Below are positions 27,859 through 36,169 of a stretch of DNA of 64,000 nucleotides, piece after piece. A program made the translations under genes and the position numbers. The DNA is taken from contig NZ_JAKREW010000011.1 of the NCBI RefSeq assembly GCF_022347545.1, forward strand, positions 1 through 64,000. The letters are read 5' to 3'. The notes beneath the pieces are model-generated. The model made no database searches. It saw nothing but the letters and a program-made list of their open reading frames with translations, and was not told where the DNA came from. Numbering within the stretch: the first letter of the stretch is position 1; each line of letters opens with the position of its first letter. The DNA is from Terribium retamae. GTDB lineage: Bacteria; Pseudomonadota; Alphaproteobacteria; Rhizobiales; Rhizobiaceae.

Positions 27859-28497
27859 CTACCTCACGATAACCGTCGCGCCTTCTGTCACCAAAGTATA
27901 CAGTTCGATTACGTCCTCGTTTAGCATGCGGATACAGCCTGAGGAGGCTTCAGTCCCAATGGTCCAAGGCTCCGAGGTGCCGTGGATGCGATAGAGCGTG
28001 TCAACGCCGTTTTTGTAAAGATAGAGAGCCCGCGCCCCAAGTGGATTATGCTCGCCTGGCTTGATCGCGGCTGGCAAGTTGGGCGAGTTGTTGCGCATGT
28101 CGTCAGTCGGATACCATGTAGGCCACTGTGCCTTACGTCCAACGACGGCTTTGCCTGACCACCTATGTCCGCTGGAGCCGACGGCGATACCATAACGCCG
28201 TGCCACGCGCTGGGTCCTGTAGAGATAGAGAAATCTCCGGTCCGTATCTATTAGTATCGTTCCGGCAGGAAGAGGTTCCGGAGCCTCCACTTCGACGGGC
28301 AGGAATCGCTTGTCAAACTTGGTCCGGTCGACAATGTAGACCTCATACGGTTCATCCGCATAGGCGGCTTTCATGCGGCTGAGTTCCGCAGTCGAGATAC
28401 GATTGCTTCCAGCCGAAACACATCCGGTAAGAAAAACGCTCAAAGCGAGCACGCATCTCGACAGCAGATGAGCACTACTTATTCGGTCGAAATTCAT
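27859..28497 (-). CDS. L,D-transpeptidase (YkuD/ErfK family), lipoprotein
   Basis: 212 residues from the ATG at 28497, which places a normal signal and lipobox (LSVFLTGC) near the N-terminus; a GTG at 28530 is the longer option. The YkuD domain has YGIAVGSSGHRWSG, NPLGARALYLY, and the catalytic HGTSEPWTIG … SSGCIRM with His and Cys in place. Likely anchored in a membrane and acting on peptidoglycan in the periplasm. It shares many stretches with the gene at 26.7 kb, so the two are recent or functionally constrained paralogues facing each other. It lies downstream of the collagen-like and DUF6065-like genes in the same direction. Confidence 0.87.
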   Translation of the reverse strand: MNFDRISSAHLLSRCVLALSVFLTGCVSAGSNRISTAELSRMKAAYADEPYEVYIVDRTKFDKRFLPVEVEAPEPLPAGTILIDTDRRFLYLYRTQRVARRYGIAVGSSGHRWSGKAVVGRKAQWPTWYPTDDMRNNSPNLPAAIKPGEHNPLGARALYLYKNGVDTLYRIHGTSEPWTIGTEASSGCIRMLNEDVIELYTLVTEGATVIVR

Positions 28498-28563
28498 GGG
28501 AGCGAACCGACGCACTAAACTAACAGGCACCAGCGGGCGGCACGAGGAACGCGCCTGGGCCGT

Positions 28564-29361
28564 TCAATCTTCACTGGGGGCATCGACCTTCACATTGTCT
28601 CTCGCTCGCATCTGGTCGATGTGAATTGGTTGCTTCAGTGTCCGCTTCACCCTGTGGTTATCATCTGCAACGGATTTTCCGGTTGGTGAGCTTCCCTTGA
28701 GATAGTGCTTTTGCCACTTCTGCTCCCTGGTCAACTCGTCGTTCATCTTCAAGCCAGCAGCAAAACGGCGGCGCTCACTGCTCCACACCTTGTGCTCCTT
28801 GTGGAACTCGGGATCGTCCTCCATCGGACGGATGACTGGTTGGACCTTTTCGATCGCAACGCTCGGCGTCATGGTCACGAAGCAGAATGGCTCGCCTTTC
28901 GCGAAGGTGACAGACCCCGGCCGGGTGAACCGCCAGTTCATGGTAAAGCTGAAGGGCAGCCAATTGGTCTCGACAAGTCCGTCCAGCGGAGCGATCCCAT
29001 CCTTCATCCTGTTCGGAGAGCCCCGCGCCCAAACCATCCATCCAGGATCGGTACGGAACACGTAACCCGGATGAAAAGTCACGATGCCATGGCCGAAAGT
29101 CGAACTGATGAAACGGTGCGTTACACCTGGCTCGTTCACATGGAAGGTGACGTCATTGACCGTGTTGTATCCATTCCAGGTGACGGTCACGCTTATCGGG
29201 TTCAGCAGTTCCCAGCCGCTGGCGTTGGCGATCGAGAGCGGCGTGCAGCGATAAGCAAAATGGTCGCTGGTGGCGTCCATCCAATCCCGCGTCGCATCCG
29301 CAGCGACAAGCTGGGGCGGATTCGGAGCCTGGATCATGCAATCAAGACGTAGGCCTGTCAT
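28564..29361 (-). CDS. DUF6065-like protein of unknown function
   Basis: 265 residues, start ATG 29361 after GAGGAAAGG. The sequence WMDATSDHFAYRCTPLSIAN, SSTFGHGIVTFHPGYVFRTD, VETNWLPFSFTMNWRFTRPG and GEPFCFVTMTPS fits the DUF6065 family as I remember it; its activity is unknown. No signal peptide. The C-terminal ~70 residues are charged and likely helical. It lies between the collagen-like outer-membrane gene (83 bp) and the L,D-transpeptidase (66 bp), so the three may form one unit. Confidence 0.65.
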   Translation of the reverse strand: MTGLRLDCMIQAPNPPQLVAADATRDWMDATSDHFAYRCTPLSIANASGWELLNPISVTVTWNGYNTVNDVTFHVNEPGVTHRFISSTFGHGIVTFHPGYVFRTDPGWMVWARGSPNRMKDGIAPLDGLVETNWLPFSFTMNWRFTRPGSVTFAKGEPFCFVTMTPSVAIEKVQPVIRPMEDDPEFHKEHKVWSSERRRFAAGLKMNDELTREQKWQKHYLKGSSPTGKSVADDNHRVKRTLKQPIHIDQMRARDNVKVDAPSED

Positions 29362-29393
29362 AGCCTTTCCTCAGTCGATTCAAAATGGGCAAC

Positions 29394-29422
29394 GACCATG
29401 CCGGACGAGTCGCGGCATGGTC
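29394..29422 (-). terminator. Hairpin after the collagen-like gene (attenuator or weak terminator)
   Basis: GACCATGCCG (29394-29403) and CGGCATGGTC (29413-29422) form a perfect 10-bp stem with a 9-nt loop, 23 bp beyond the collagen-like stop codon. The T-run is weak, so read-through into the DUF6065-like gene is plausible. Confidence 0.5.
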
Positions 29423-29444
29423 AGCAGGTTTTGAAGGAGCGCTG

Positions 29445-30965
29445 TTAGCCCGGAGTGCCGGGTTCACCCGGCAATCCCGGTTCGCCCGGAACTCCTGGCT
29501 CACCCGGCGATCCTGGTTCACCGGTGTCACCCGGCACTCCGGGCGCTCCGGGCAATCCCGGTACCCCGTCCTCGCCGTCCAAACCTGGCGTTCCGGGCTC
29601 ACCCGGCAATCCGGGCTCGCCCGGTGTTCCATCCAGGCCAGGAGTTCCCGGTTCCCCTGGGACTCCATCGACGCCGTCCACGCCGGGAGTCCCCGGTGTT
29701 CCATCCACGCCGGGAGTCCCTGGCGTTCCATCTGAGCCGTTCGAACCCGGTGTCCCGGGCGAACCTGCTGTCCCGGGGGTCCCCGGCGTTCCGGGTGTTC
29801 CAGGTGCTCCGGGCAGCCCCGGTTGTCCCCACTCGTTTGTGGAGGGCTTTGGCAAGTTCCCGACTTCGCCTGCAAGGCGCGATGGCATGTAGTCACCGCG
29901 ATCCCGCTGGATCAACGAGCGCCCTGGCTTATCGGCGTAATAGTCGTTCTGGCCGTCGGTGACGTCACATTCGTAGTTCTGAGCAGGATCCTTGCAGAAC
30001 ACCGTCTTGGGTCCAGACTGGACGTTATTGGTGCCCAGGTGGAACCGGAGACCGACCAGGGCAGAAATATCACCGCTGCTGTAGCGATCGGTGTCGTTCA
30101 GGTTAACCGCGACGTCCCCGTAAATCGAGGTCGCCACCCCCGTACCGCCGAACTCCGTAAGATACTCCGCGCCCCCAACCAGTTGGGTCGCGCCATCGAA
30201 TGCGCCCCGATAGCGCAGGCCGGCATTCACCTTAAAATTGTCGGTGGGGTAATATCCGACACGCCCCTCGGCGAACGGACTGAACGCCTCCTCCAGGGAG
30301 TTCCACTCGACGCCCGCAAGGCCTTCGAGTGTCACCCGATCCAGATAGTACTGCCCTTCGACACCGAGCTTCGCCTCGACGTAACCGTTTTCTATAGTGT
30401 CGCCATTGTCGTAGCCGCCGCTGCCATAAAGATAGCTGCCGTAAACTCCCAATGCGCCGACCTTGGGGTCACGACGGAAAAGGTGCGCGGCCGCACCGGT
30501 AAAGTTGTTGTCTGCGGTGACGCCGCCGATCCCGTCGATCTGAAAACCATACTTCTCGCCGAGTGGTACGGCCACCGAACCGTCGGTATACGCGTATGCG
30601 TCGCCGGCGTTCACGCCGACGCCAACGCCGGCGCGCACGTTCGGCGCGGCGACAGCCCGGGTGTCCGACAGCGGGCCAGCTAAATACATTCGCCTTTCCG
30701 CGGCCGCTATCGAGGCCCGATCTGAACTGCGCGCAACCGCTCCCCGAAGCGCGCCCAGCTCTTCCTTGACGCGGGCTGTCTCCGCATACGCCGCTTCGAG
30801 CTTGCGTTCCATCTGATCCTGTTTCTGTTTTAGGTCCAGGATCATCTGGTAGAGTTGCTTATTGGTGGGCGTTTGCGCCATTGCCATGGGAACAGAAGCT
30901 GCAAATGCCGACGCAAACGCGAATACCGAGCAACTGATGGATAAAGTGCGTACGTGTCTACTCAT
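29445..30965 (-). CDS. Outer-membrane protein with coiled coil and C-terminal collagen-like repeats
   Basis: 506 residues. Signal peptide (1-~30, ending AMAQ), a coiled coil at ~35-75 ([20 protein letters not shown]…), then ~115-325 of alternating beta-strand character with Gly/Tyr, resembling a small outer-membrane barrel ([20 protein letters not shown]). Next comes a Cys-containing linker [13 protein letters not shown] shared with the autotransporter. The C-terminus is an unbroken run of 42 Gly-X-Y triplets ending in Gly and the stop. A coiled coil next to a collagen-like tract suggests a trimer. Bacterial collagen-like tails are usually exposed adhesive or structural rods. Unusual in that the rod is at the extreme C-terminus after the barrel-like part. 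Confidence 0.85.
   Translation of the reverse strand: MSRHVRTLSISCSVFAFASAFAASVPMAMAQTPTNKQLYQMILDLKQKQDQMERKLEAAYAETARVKEELGALRGAVARSSDRASIAAAERRMYLAGPLSDTRAVAAPNVRAGVGVGVNAGDAYAYTDGSVAVPLGEKYGFQIDGIGGVTADNNFTGAAAHLFRRDPKVGALGVYGSYLYGSGGYDNGDTIENGYVEAKLGVEGQYYLDRVTLEGLAGVEWNSLEEAFSPFAEGRVGYYPTDNFKVNAGLRYRGAFDGATQLVGGAEYLTEFGGTGVATSIYGDVAVNLNDTDRYSSGDISALVGLRFHLGTNNVQSGPKTVFCKDPAQNYECDVTDGQNDYYADKPGRSLIQRDRGDYMPSRLAGEVGNLPKPSTNEWGQPGLPGAPGTPGTPGTPGTAGSPGTPGSNGSDGTPGTPGVDGTPGTPGVDGVDGVPGEPGTPGLDGTPGEPGLPGEPGTPGLDGEDGVPGLPGAPGVPGDTGEPGSPGEPGVPGEPGLPGEPGTPG
29448..29828 (-). repeat. Tandem 9-bp coding repeat (42 Gly-X-Y triplets)
   Basis: 127 codons encode G-X-Y without interruption; X and Y are drawn mainly from T/P, E/P, V/D, L/P and S/P. 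At the DNA level this is an imperfect 9-bp periodic array with longer blocks repeating (e.g. [22 protein letters not shown]), prone to length change by slippage. The many Asp/Glu and absence of Lys/Arg make the rod acidic. Confidence 0.9.
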
Positions 30966-31329
30966 CCGTTTTCGACCCCCTCTCTTCGGTTTCGGCTAGC
31001 CCGGCAAAAGACCCGAATTCTGCTTGCGCCCGGCGGTCCCTCCGAGCGTCAACAAGAAATCCGGACCTGGCATGCAATGGGCCCCATTGAAGATAGCGAC
31101 TTCGGGTATCCACCCTCCGATGTGTTCGAGACGTCGCTGACGAATCGCACGGAATGCGGATAACCACCCCTTTTCTCAAGTTAGATAGCGCGAATATTCT
31201 TCACAATCGCAGTAACGGGCACATCCTTGCACTTCCTGTCGTGCGAGGAATTGCTCAAATACTCTCTCCTGCCTCATCCAAATCAATGGAATCGGCAATC
31301 TTCTCTGGACAAAAGTCTGCGTGATTATT
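30966..31329. other. Intergenic region with the collagen-like gene's promoter
   Basis: 364 bp between the collagen-like gene and the response regulator, both on the minus strand. AGGGGG lies ~12 bp before the collagen-like start. No hairpin, RNA or small gene stands out. The adjacent two-component pair is a natural candidate to control this promoter. Confidence 0.4.
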
Positions 31330-32043
31330 CTAATCGGTGAAGGCGAAGCCTAACCCGCGAATTGCGTGCAAGGGGAGGATCATGTCGGCTTTCTGGGCTC
31401 TTCGACGCAGCCGGCTCACGATGGTGTCCAGGTGAGCATAGTTGAAGTCGTAGACGTCCCCGCCGATGGCTTCGACGAGTGCGCGCCGCCCAACGGTCTT
31501 GCCCCGCTCGTTGAACAAGCATTCCAAGAAGCGCCGCTCCGAAGTGGTCAGGCGAAGGCGATGGCCCATGCCGTCGGCAAGCACCCACCCGCCTTCCGCC
31601 AGGGCCCATTGTGGGGCTGCGGGCGGCGAAGGGGTGCGGTGCCTGCTGAGACGGTTATTGAGCGCCACCACCGTGGCGGCAAGCTCCCGGACGTCGATCG
31701 GTTTGACGAGGTAAGCGTCTGCGCCCGTTTTGAAGCCGCCGACCCGGTCATCGATGGAACCCCGGGCGGTTGCCATGATGATCCCAACGGATTGCGAGGC
31801 CCGCAAATGCGTGGCTATGGACAGACCGTCTTCGCCCTCCAGGCCGATGTCCAGGATGACTATGTCGGCCGGCCTGACGGCATAGGCGCGATAAAGGGCT
31901 GCGGCATCGTGGAATCCATGTACGTCCAGACCAAGCCTGGATAGGCCAAAGACCATTTCCTCGCGGAAATCCCCGTCGTCATCGACGATGTAAACAAGGG
32001 GGGCAATCGCGACGCCATCCTGCTTAAAGCCTTCTCCGCTCAT
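31330..32043 (-). CDS. OmpR/PhoB-type response regulator
   Basis: About 237 residues from the ATG at 32043. Receiver domain with acidic pair DDD (~21-23), phosphoacceptor Asp65 in VILDIGLEGEDGL, conserved ATARGS and KPIDVREL (Lys). C-terminal winged helix: LTTSERRFLECLFNERGKTV, YAHLDTIVSRLRRR, HAIRGLGFAF. The frame is open to 32085 with possible starts at 32070 and 32085, which would overlap the divergent histidine kinase start at 32056. No ribosome site decides it. Functional partner of that kinase. Confidence 0.87.
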   Translation of the reverse strand: MSGEGFKQDGVAIAPLVYIVDDDGDFREEMVFGLSRLGLDVHGFHDAAALYRAYAVRPADIVILDIGLEGEDGLSIATHLRASQSVGIIMATARGSIDDRVGGFKTGADAYLVKPIDVRELAATVVALNNRLSRHRTPSPPAAPQWALAEGGWVLADGMGHRLRLTTSERRFLECLFNERGKTVGRRALVEAIGGDVYDFNYAHLDTIVSRLRRRAQKADMILPLHAIRGLGFAFTD

Positions 32044-32055
32044 CGACGAAACCCC

Positions 32056-34173
32056 ATGCCGCATCGTCATCACAATCGATTTCATTTAATCGCTGTTTTG
32101 TCCATCTTGTTTGGATGCCTGCTGCCGCAAATTTCATCGGCGCTTCCGCTGAATCCGGCAGATGGCCTCAATGCACCGGTTTCTCTCAACGGTCACCTCT
32201 CGATCCTTCATGATCCCACCGGCGCGCTCACGATCGATGACATCGTTTCAGAGCACTCTAACGTTCAGTTCCAGGCCATCCCTTCGATGCTCACGCAAGG
32301 GTATCGAAAGGGCGCCATCTGGGTCCGGCTTTCGCTGTTCGCCCCGGAAGGTCCGAAACAGTGGCTACTGCAAATAGAGCGGCCCTTGATCGAATATGTA
32401 ACGCTCTACGTTCGGGACGAGGCAGGACGGTTTGTGGCTTCGCCCCCAAGCCCCCTTCGACCGGGGGACAAAGGCGGCGCTGGCGCTTATCCGAATCTCT
32501 TTCCGATCTCGGTGCCTTCAGTTCAGACGGATTATTACGTTCGCCTTCAGTCATCGACTTCCATGACCACCGCGCTGAATATCTGGCAGAAAGATGGTTA
32601 TGCAGGATATCGTCAAACCGACGATTGGATCATTGGATTTGTAGTTGGATCCATTGTTTTACTTATATTAATTAATGTAATGTATTCCATAATTTTGAAG
32701 GATTCACTGTATTTTCTTTACTCGTTAGTACTCATTGAATCCGGACTTCTGACCGTATTTCACATGGGATACGCTTCATATGTATTATTTTTCTTAAGCA
32801 ATGAGCAGATCTATCGCTCTTGGGGAGCGATTGTTTGCTTATACAATGTCGTCATGATCCTGTTTCTGGCGAGGCTTTTCGAGTTCCGCCGCCACTGGCT
32901 CTGGGTATGGCGCGCTTTCCAAGGCATTATCTTACTCAATGGCGTTGCGATGCTTCTCGCGATTGCAGGACGTTATGCTGATGTTGGATTTTTTGTAGCG
33001 CGGAATCTTCAGCTTTCTTTTATTGCTGTCGGCTTGCTCGTCCTCTACTTGCTCGTCGTGCGGCGGCAAACTCAATATTTGCTTCCGGCATTGGCCTTTG
33101 CCAGTGTGATTACCATCAGCCTGTTGATGCAAACGCAGTATACCGGGGCCAATCCGCTTCAGATCAACAGCTCACTATCCAGACTACATGCCGTCGGATC
33201 CTTAATTCATCTTGTGCTTCTGAGCGCCGCTATCGCGACGAGGACGCGGCGAGCCGAGCGAAGCCTTAACGAGGAAAAGGATCGCGTCTTGGCCATGTCG
33301 CGGTCGGCCGAGCAGGAACTGGCGATCAAAGTACGCGAGAGGACTGCAGAACTTGCGGAAAGCAACGCTTCTCTCAAGGAGGAGATAGATCGACGTCATC
33401 TGCTTGAGGTGAAGCTCAGGCAATCCCTGGACTCCGTCAACGACGCTCTGGCCCAGCAACGCGATTTTCTGGCCGTTGTGTCGCATGAATTCCGCGGCCC
33501 CCTGTCCGTCATCGCTGCGGCGTCGGACAACCTGCTGCATTATGCATCTGAAAGCCCCCATAACATCAAGGGCCGCGCCATCAAGATAAGGCAGACCGTC
33601 AAACGGATGTCGATGCTTATCGAGAACGTCCTTGCGGGCGACCGGCTCAATGCCGGCCAAAAGACATTCGACGCGATCGAGACGTTTGACTTGAATGGAA
33701 TTTTTTCCAGTGTCCACGCGGGGCTGGACGATGATGCCGCCAGGCGCGTGAGCTTCGTACCCGGCAACGAGGCGGTGGTGAAAGGTGATCGCATCCTGCT
33801 GGAGATCGTGTTGCAAAACCTGATCCAGAATGCGCTGAAATACTCACCGCCGACCAGTCCCGTAACGGTCCAACTGTCGACCAATCAAGACATTGTGCTT
33901 GTAGACGTGTCAGACCAGGGAGCAGGGGTGGCGCCCCACAACCGCGAACTCATATTCGCGAAGTACTTTCGCGCCGCCGGCCAGAACGTGAATGGCTCCG
34001 GCCTCGGGCTCTACATCTCGAGAGAGATTGCTCGGCAACACGCTGGCGATCTCAGACTGATCGCCAGCGATGCCCGCGGGTCGACATTCCGCCTCTCACT
34101 TCCGATCGAGGGTAACTGGAAAGCCTTGAGCGGCGGATCGACGACGCCCTCCAGCGTCCTTGGGCACAGGTGA
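32056..34173 (+). CDS. Membrane sensor histidine kinase with 7TMR-DISM input domain
   Basis: 705 residues. Signal peptide (1-~29), an extracellular DISM-type beta domain (~35-165: LSILHDPTGALTIDDIV, GAIWVRLSLFAPEG), seven membrane helices (~190-405), a coiled-coil linker, then HisKA with phosphoacceptor His477 in SHEFRGPL and HATPase_c with N box NLIQNALKYSPP and G box GSGLGLYISREIARQH. DISM receptors sense small extracellular ligands, often carbohydrates. Divergent from its response regulator with only ~12 bp between starts. The membrane part (32.6-33.0 kb) is clearly more AT-rich than the flanks. Confidence 0.9.
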   Translation: MPHRHHNRFHLIAVLSILFGCLLPQISSALPLNPADGLNAPVSLNGHLSILHDPTGALTIDDIVSEHSNVQFQAIPSMLTQGYRKGAIWVRLSLFAPEGPKQWLLQIERPLIEYVTLYVRDEAGRFVASPPSPLRPGDKGGAGAYPNLFPISVPSVQTDYYVRLQSSTSMTTALNIWQKDGYAGYRQTDDWIIGFVVGSIVLLILINVMYSIILKDSLYFLYSLVLIESGLLTVFHMGYASYVLFFLSNEQIYRSWGAIVCLYNVVMILFLARLFEFRRHWLWVWRAFQGIILLNGVAMLLAIAGRYADVGFFVARNLQLSFIAVGLLVLYLLVVRRQTQYLLPALAFASVITISLLMQTQYTGANPLQINSSLSRLHAVGSLIHLVLLSAAIATRTRRAERSLNEEKDRVLAMSRSAEQELAIKVRERTAELAESNASLKEEIDRRHLLEVKLRQSLDSVNDALAQQRDFLAVVSHEFRGPLSVIAAASDNLLHYASESPHNIKGRAIKIRQTVKRMSMLIENVLAGDRLNAGQKTFDAIETFDLNGIFSSVHAGLDDDAARRVSFVPGNEAVVKGDRILLEIVLQNLIQNALKYSPPTSPVTVQLSTNQDIVLVDVSDQGAGVAPHNRELIFAKYFRAAGQNVNGSGLGLYISREIARQHAGDLRLIASDARGSTFRLSLPIEGNWKALSGGSTTPSSVLGHR

Positions 34174-34225
34174 TCCAGTTAGGGTCGGTTGTATTCTGCA
34201 TCGGAGTCCATCATCCACGAGAGGG

Positions 34226-34282
34226 AGCATCTCCAGATGAACCACTACACCGATCTGGTCAGCTCGGTTCTGCTAAATGCTT
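34226..34282 (+). pseudogene. Degenerate copy of the 3' end of the winged-helix gene at 0.7-1.5 kb
   Basis: The stretch reads QMNHYTDLVSSVLLNA, matching EMSHYADLVGSVLQKT at the end of the regulator at 718-1509; the DNA also matches closely (shared CGATCTGGT and GCATCTCC blocks). Nothing upstream aligns, so it is a leftover of a paralogous gene. The rest of the 34174-34611 gap contains only this and the FixK-type site. Confidence 0.6.
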
Positions 34283-34532
34283 CGGGCCCGTCGGAATCGC
34301 TGTAGAGACGCTGACCGCTTTCGCAACAATCTCACCTAAGCCCGACGCGACCCCAAAATGCCATTCGCGTGGTGGCGTCCTAATTCAGGCCGCAGCGCTA
34401 AGATCCGATGGCACCGCGACCTCTGCTTTCGGCTCAAGCAGTGTCTGCCACTATGGCGCGTTGTACCGCACGGTTGCCGGCGCTTGAGAAGCGCTCGAAC
34501 CTGACTTTATTGGGAAGAAACCTCTGGCGTAC

Positions 34533-34546
34533 TTGATCCGCGTCAA
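34533..34546. promoter_or_regulatory. FNR/FixK-type box (TTGATCCGCGTCAA)
   Basis: Perfect TTGA-N6-TCAA dyad, 65 bp upstream of the GTG of the universal stress protein gene at 34612. The spacing suits a class II FNR/FixK activator site at about -40. Confidence 0.75.
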
Positions 34547-34611
34547 TGCTAGTGGTGCGCCTTGCTTGCAATATGCTGGCCAGGCCCCAACCCGAATGGA
34601 AAGGACTGGCC

Positions 34612-35433
34612 GTGAGCTACAGATCCATTTTGGTCAATATCGATATCGATGGACCGGTCGCGCCTATTGTGATGGCCGCGATCGATCTCGCCCAACGTCA
34701 TGGAGCAAGGCTGATCGGCCACTGCGCTGCAGATACGCCACTGCCGATGCCGTTGCCGGAAGGTGGGTCCCTCTTCACGTCGACTTGGCAGCAGTTGAGA
34801 GAGGGCATCGAAACGAGGCTGGAAGAGGTGCATGTCGGCTTCGAGCGATTGACATCGGGCTCTGTGAAAACCGAGTGGCGCCAACATCTCAGAAATCCCA
34901 CACACGCCGTTGTGGAAGCATCCCGGTCGGCCGACCTGATCGTTATGGCGGCCTCGGACGGAGCCGCAACGGGTGACAATTACCGCTTCGCCGATCCTGC
35001 GGGGGTCGTCGTACGCGCAGGCAGGCCAGTCTTAGCGACAGGCGACCAGTTTGAGCGGATCAGAGCCGAGAAGATCATCGTGGCGTGGAAAGACACACGC
35101 GAAGCACGCAGAGCCGTAGCCGATGCAGTGCCTTTGCTTGCTGCGGCTAAGGAGGTCACCGTCGCAACAGTGGCGACCGAGGCGGATCAATGGCTGCGGG
35201 ATGGGCTGAACGATACAACTGCCTTTCTCGCCGCACACGGCATCAAAGCCGAATCCAAACTGATTGAGAGCCCCGATGAATACATCGAGCTTTTCAACTT
35301 CATTGACGCAAGCGGCGCAGACTTGGTGGTATCAGGGGCCTACGGACACAGCCGCTTGCGTGAGTGGGCGTTCGGCGGCGTGACGCGTTCATTGCTGAAT
35401 GAAACCCGCCTCAGCCGTTTCATGTCGAGTTGA
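34612..35433 (+). CDS. Universal stress protein, tandem UspA domains
   Basis: 273 residues from the GTG at 34612, chosen for its ribosome site GGAAAGGA and because relatives begin (M)SYRSILV. Two Usp folds in tandem (~1-140 and ~150-273); the second has the nucleotide-binding-type loop VVSGAYGHSRLREWAFGGVT, the first is degenerate. Tandem Usps are usually induced by low oxygen or stationary phase. The FixK-type box upstream fits this. One of three tandem Usps in the island, all ending with the GAYGHSRLR motif. Confidence 0.87.
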   Translation: MSYRSILVNIDIDGPVAPIVMAAIDLAQRHGARLIGHCAADTPLPMPLPEGGSLFTSTWQQLREGIETRLEEVHVGFERLTSGSVKTEWRQHLRNPTHAVVEASRSADLIVMAASDGAATGDNYRFADPAGVVVRAGRPVLATGDQFERIRAEKIIVAWKDTREARRAVADAVPLLAAAKEVTVATVATEADQWLRDGLNDTTAFLAAHGIKAESKLIESPDEYIELFNFIDASGADLVVSGAYGHSRLREWAFGGVTRSLLNETRLSRFMSS

Positions 35434-35554
35434 CCGCTGTCTGGCCGGTGGTCCGCCGAAGGGCGCAAGGCAAGCGTGAGACGTCGGCATTGATGAGATC
35501 ATTGCCAATACCTGACAGGAAAGCATCGATCCGGTCCGCGGAAAGACGTCACCC

Positions 35555-36169
35555 TCAAACGGTGGAATCCAGGGCCATCATCATGCGCACAAGCCCGGGC
35601 AGGCTTCTGGCCTCCATCTTGGCCATGATATTTGCGCGATGAACCTCGACGGTTCTCGGGCTGATCCCAAGATCGTGCGCAATGGTTTTGTTCGGTTGCC
35701 CTGCCACGACACCTGACAAGACTTGCCGCTCACGTTCCGACAATTCATTCAGACGCGCGCGGAGGGATTCAACATCCTCCCGCGCAGGCGTTTCGTCGAA
35801 CTGGCTGGCTGCGCGTTTGATAGCTTCCACAAGCACTTCGTCCTCGAATGGCTTTTCGATGAAATCCACGGCGCCCGCCTTCATGGCCGCGACTGCCATC
35901 GGAACATCGCCGTGCCCACTGATGACGACTGCCGGCACCATGCAGCCCCTTTCTTTCATCTTCTCGAGAAGATCCACACCGCTCATATCGGGCATACGAA
36001 GGTCGGTGACGAGGCAGGTTTTCCCGCTGTGCGGAGCAGCCGCGAGATAGCTTGTCGCAGACTCGTGAACCTCTACCCTAAAGCCTATCATCGTGAGCAG
36101 AAAGGCCAGGGACTTGCGGACCGGTTCCTCATCGTCGACGATGTGAACCACGTAGCTGTCAATCTCCAT
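35555..36169 (-). CDS. fixJ: Oxygen-responsive response regulator FixJ
   Basis: 204 residues. Receiver domain with [12 protein letters not shown], phosphoacceptor Asp56 in [29 protein letters not shown] and EKPFED, the hallmarks of the FixJ/NarL group. C-terminal LuxR-type helix-turn-helix [20 protein letters not shown] … [13 protein letters not shown]. FixJ-phosphate activates fixK (and nifA in some species) under low oxygen. Its start overlaps the fixL stop by 11 bp, so the two are translationally coupled. Confidence 0.92.
   Translation of the reverse strand: MEIDSYVVHIVDDEEPVRKSLAFLLTMIGFRVEVHESATSYLAAAPHSGKTCLVTDLRMPDMSGVDLLEKMKERGCMVPAVVISGHGDVPMAVAAMKAGAVDFIEKPFEDEVLVEAIKRAASQFDETPAREDVESLRARLNELSERERQVLSGVVAGQPNKTIAHDLGISPRTVEVHRANIMAKMEARSLPGLVRMMMALDSTV

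Noticed and set aside
29455..29892. A long plus-strand frame also reading Pro/Gly/Ser repeats ([14 protein letters not shown])
   Set aside because: It is the antisense image of the Gly-X-Y tract: GGN/CCN codons read as Gly/Pro on both strands. The minus frame has signal peptide, domains and RBS; the plus frame has none.
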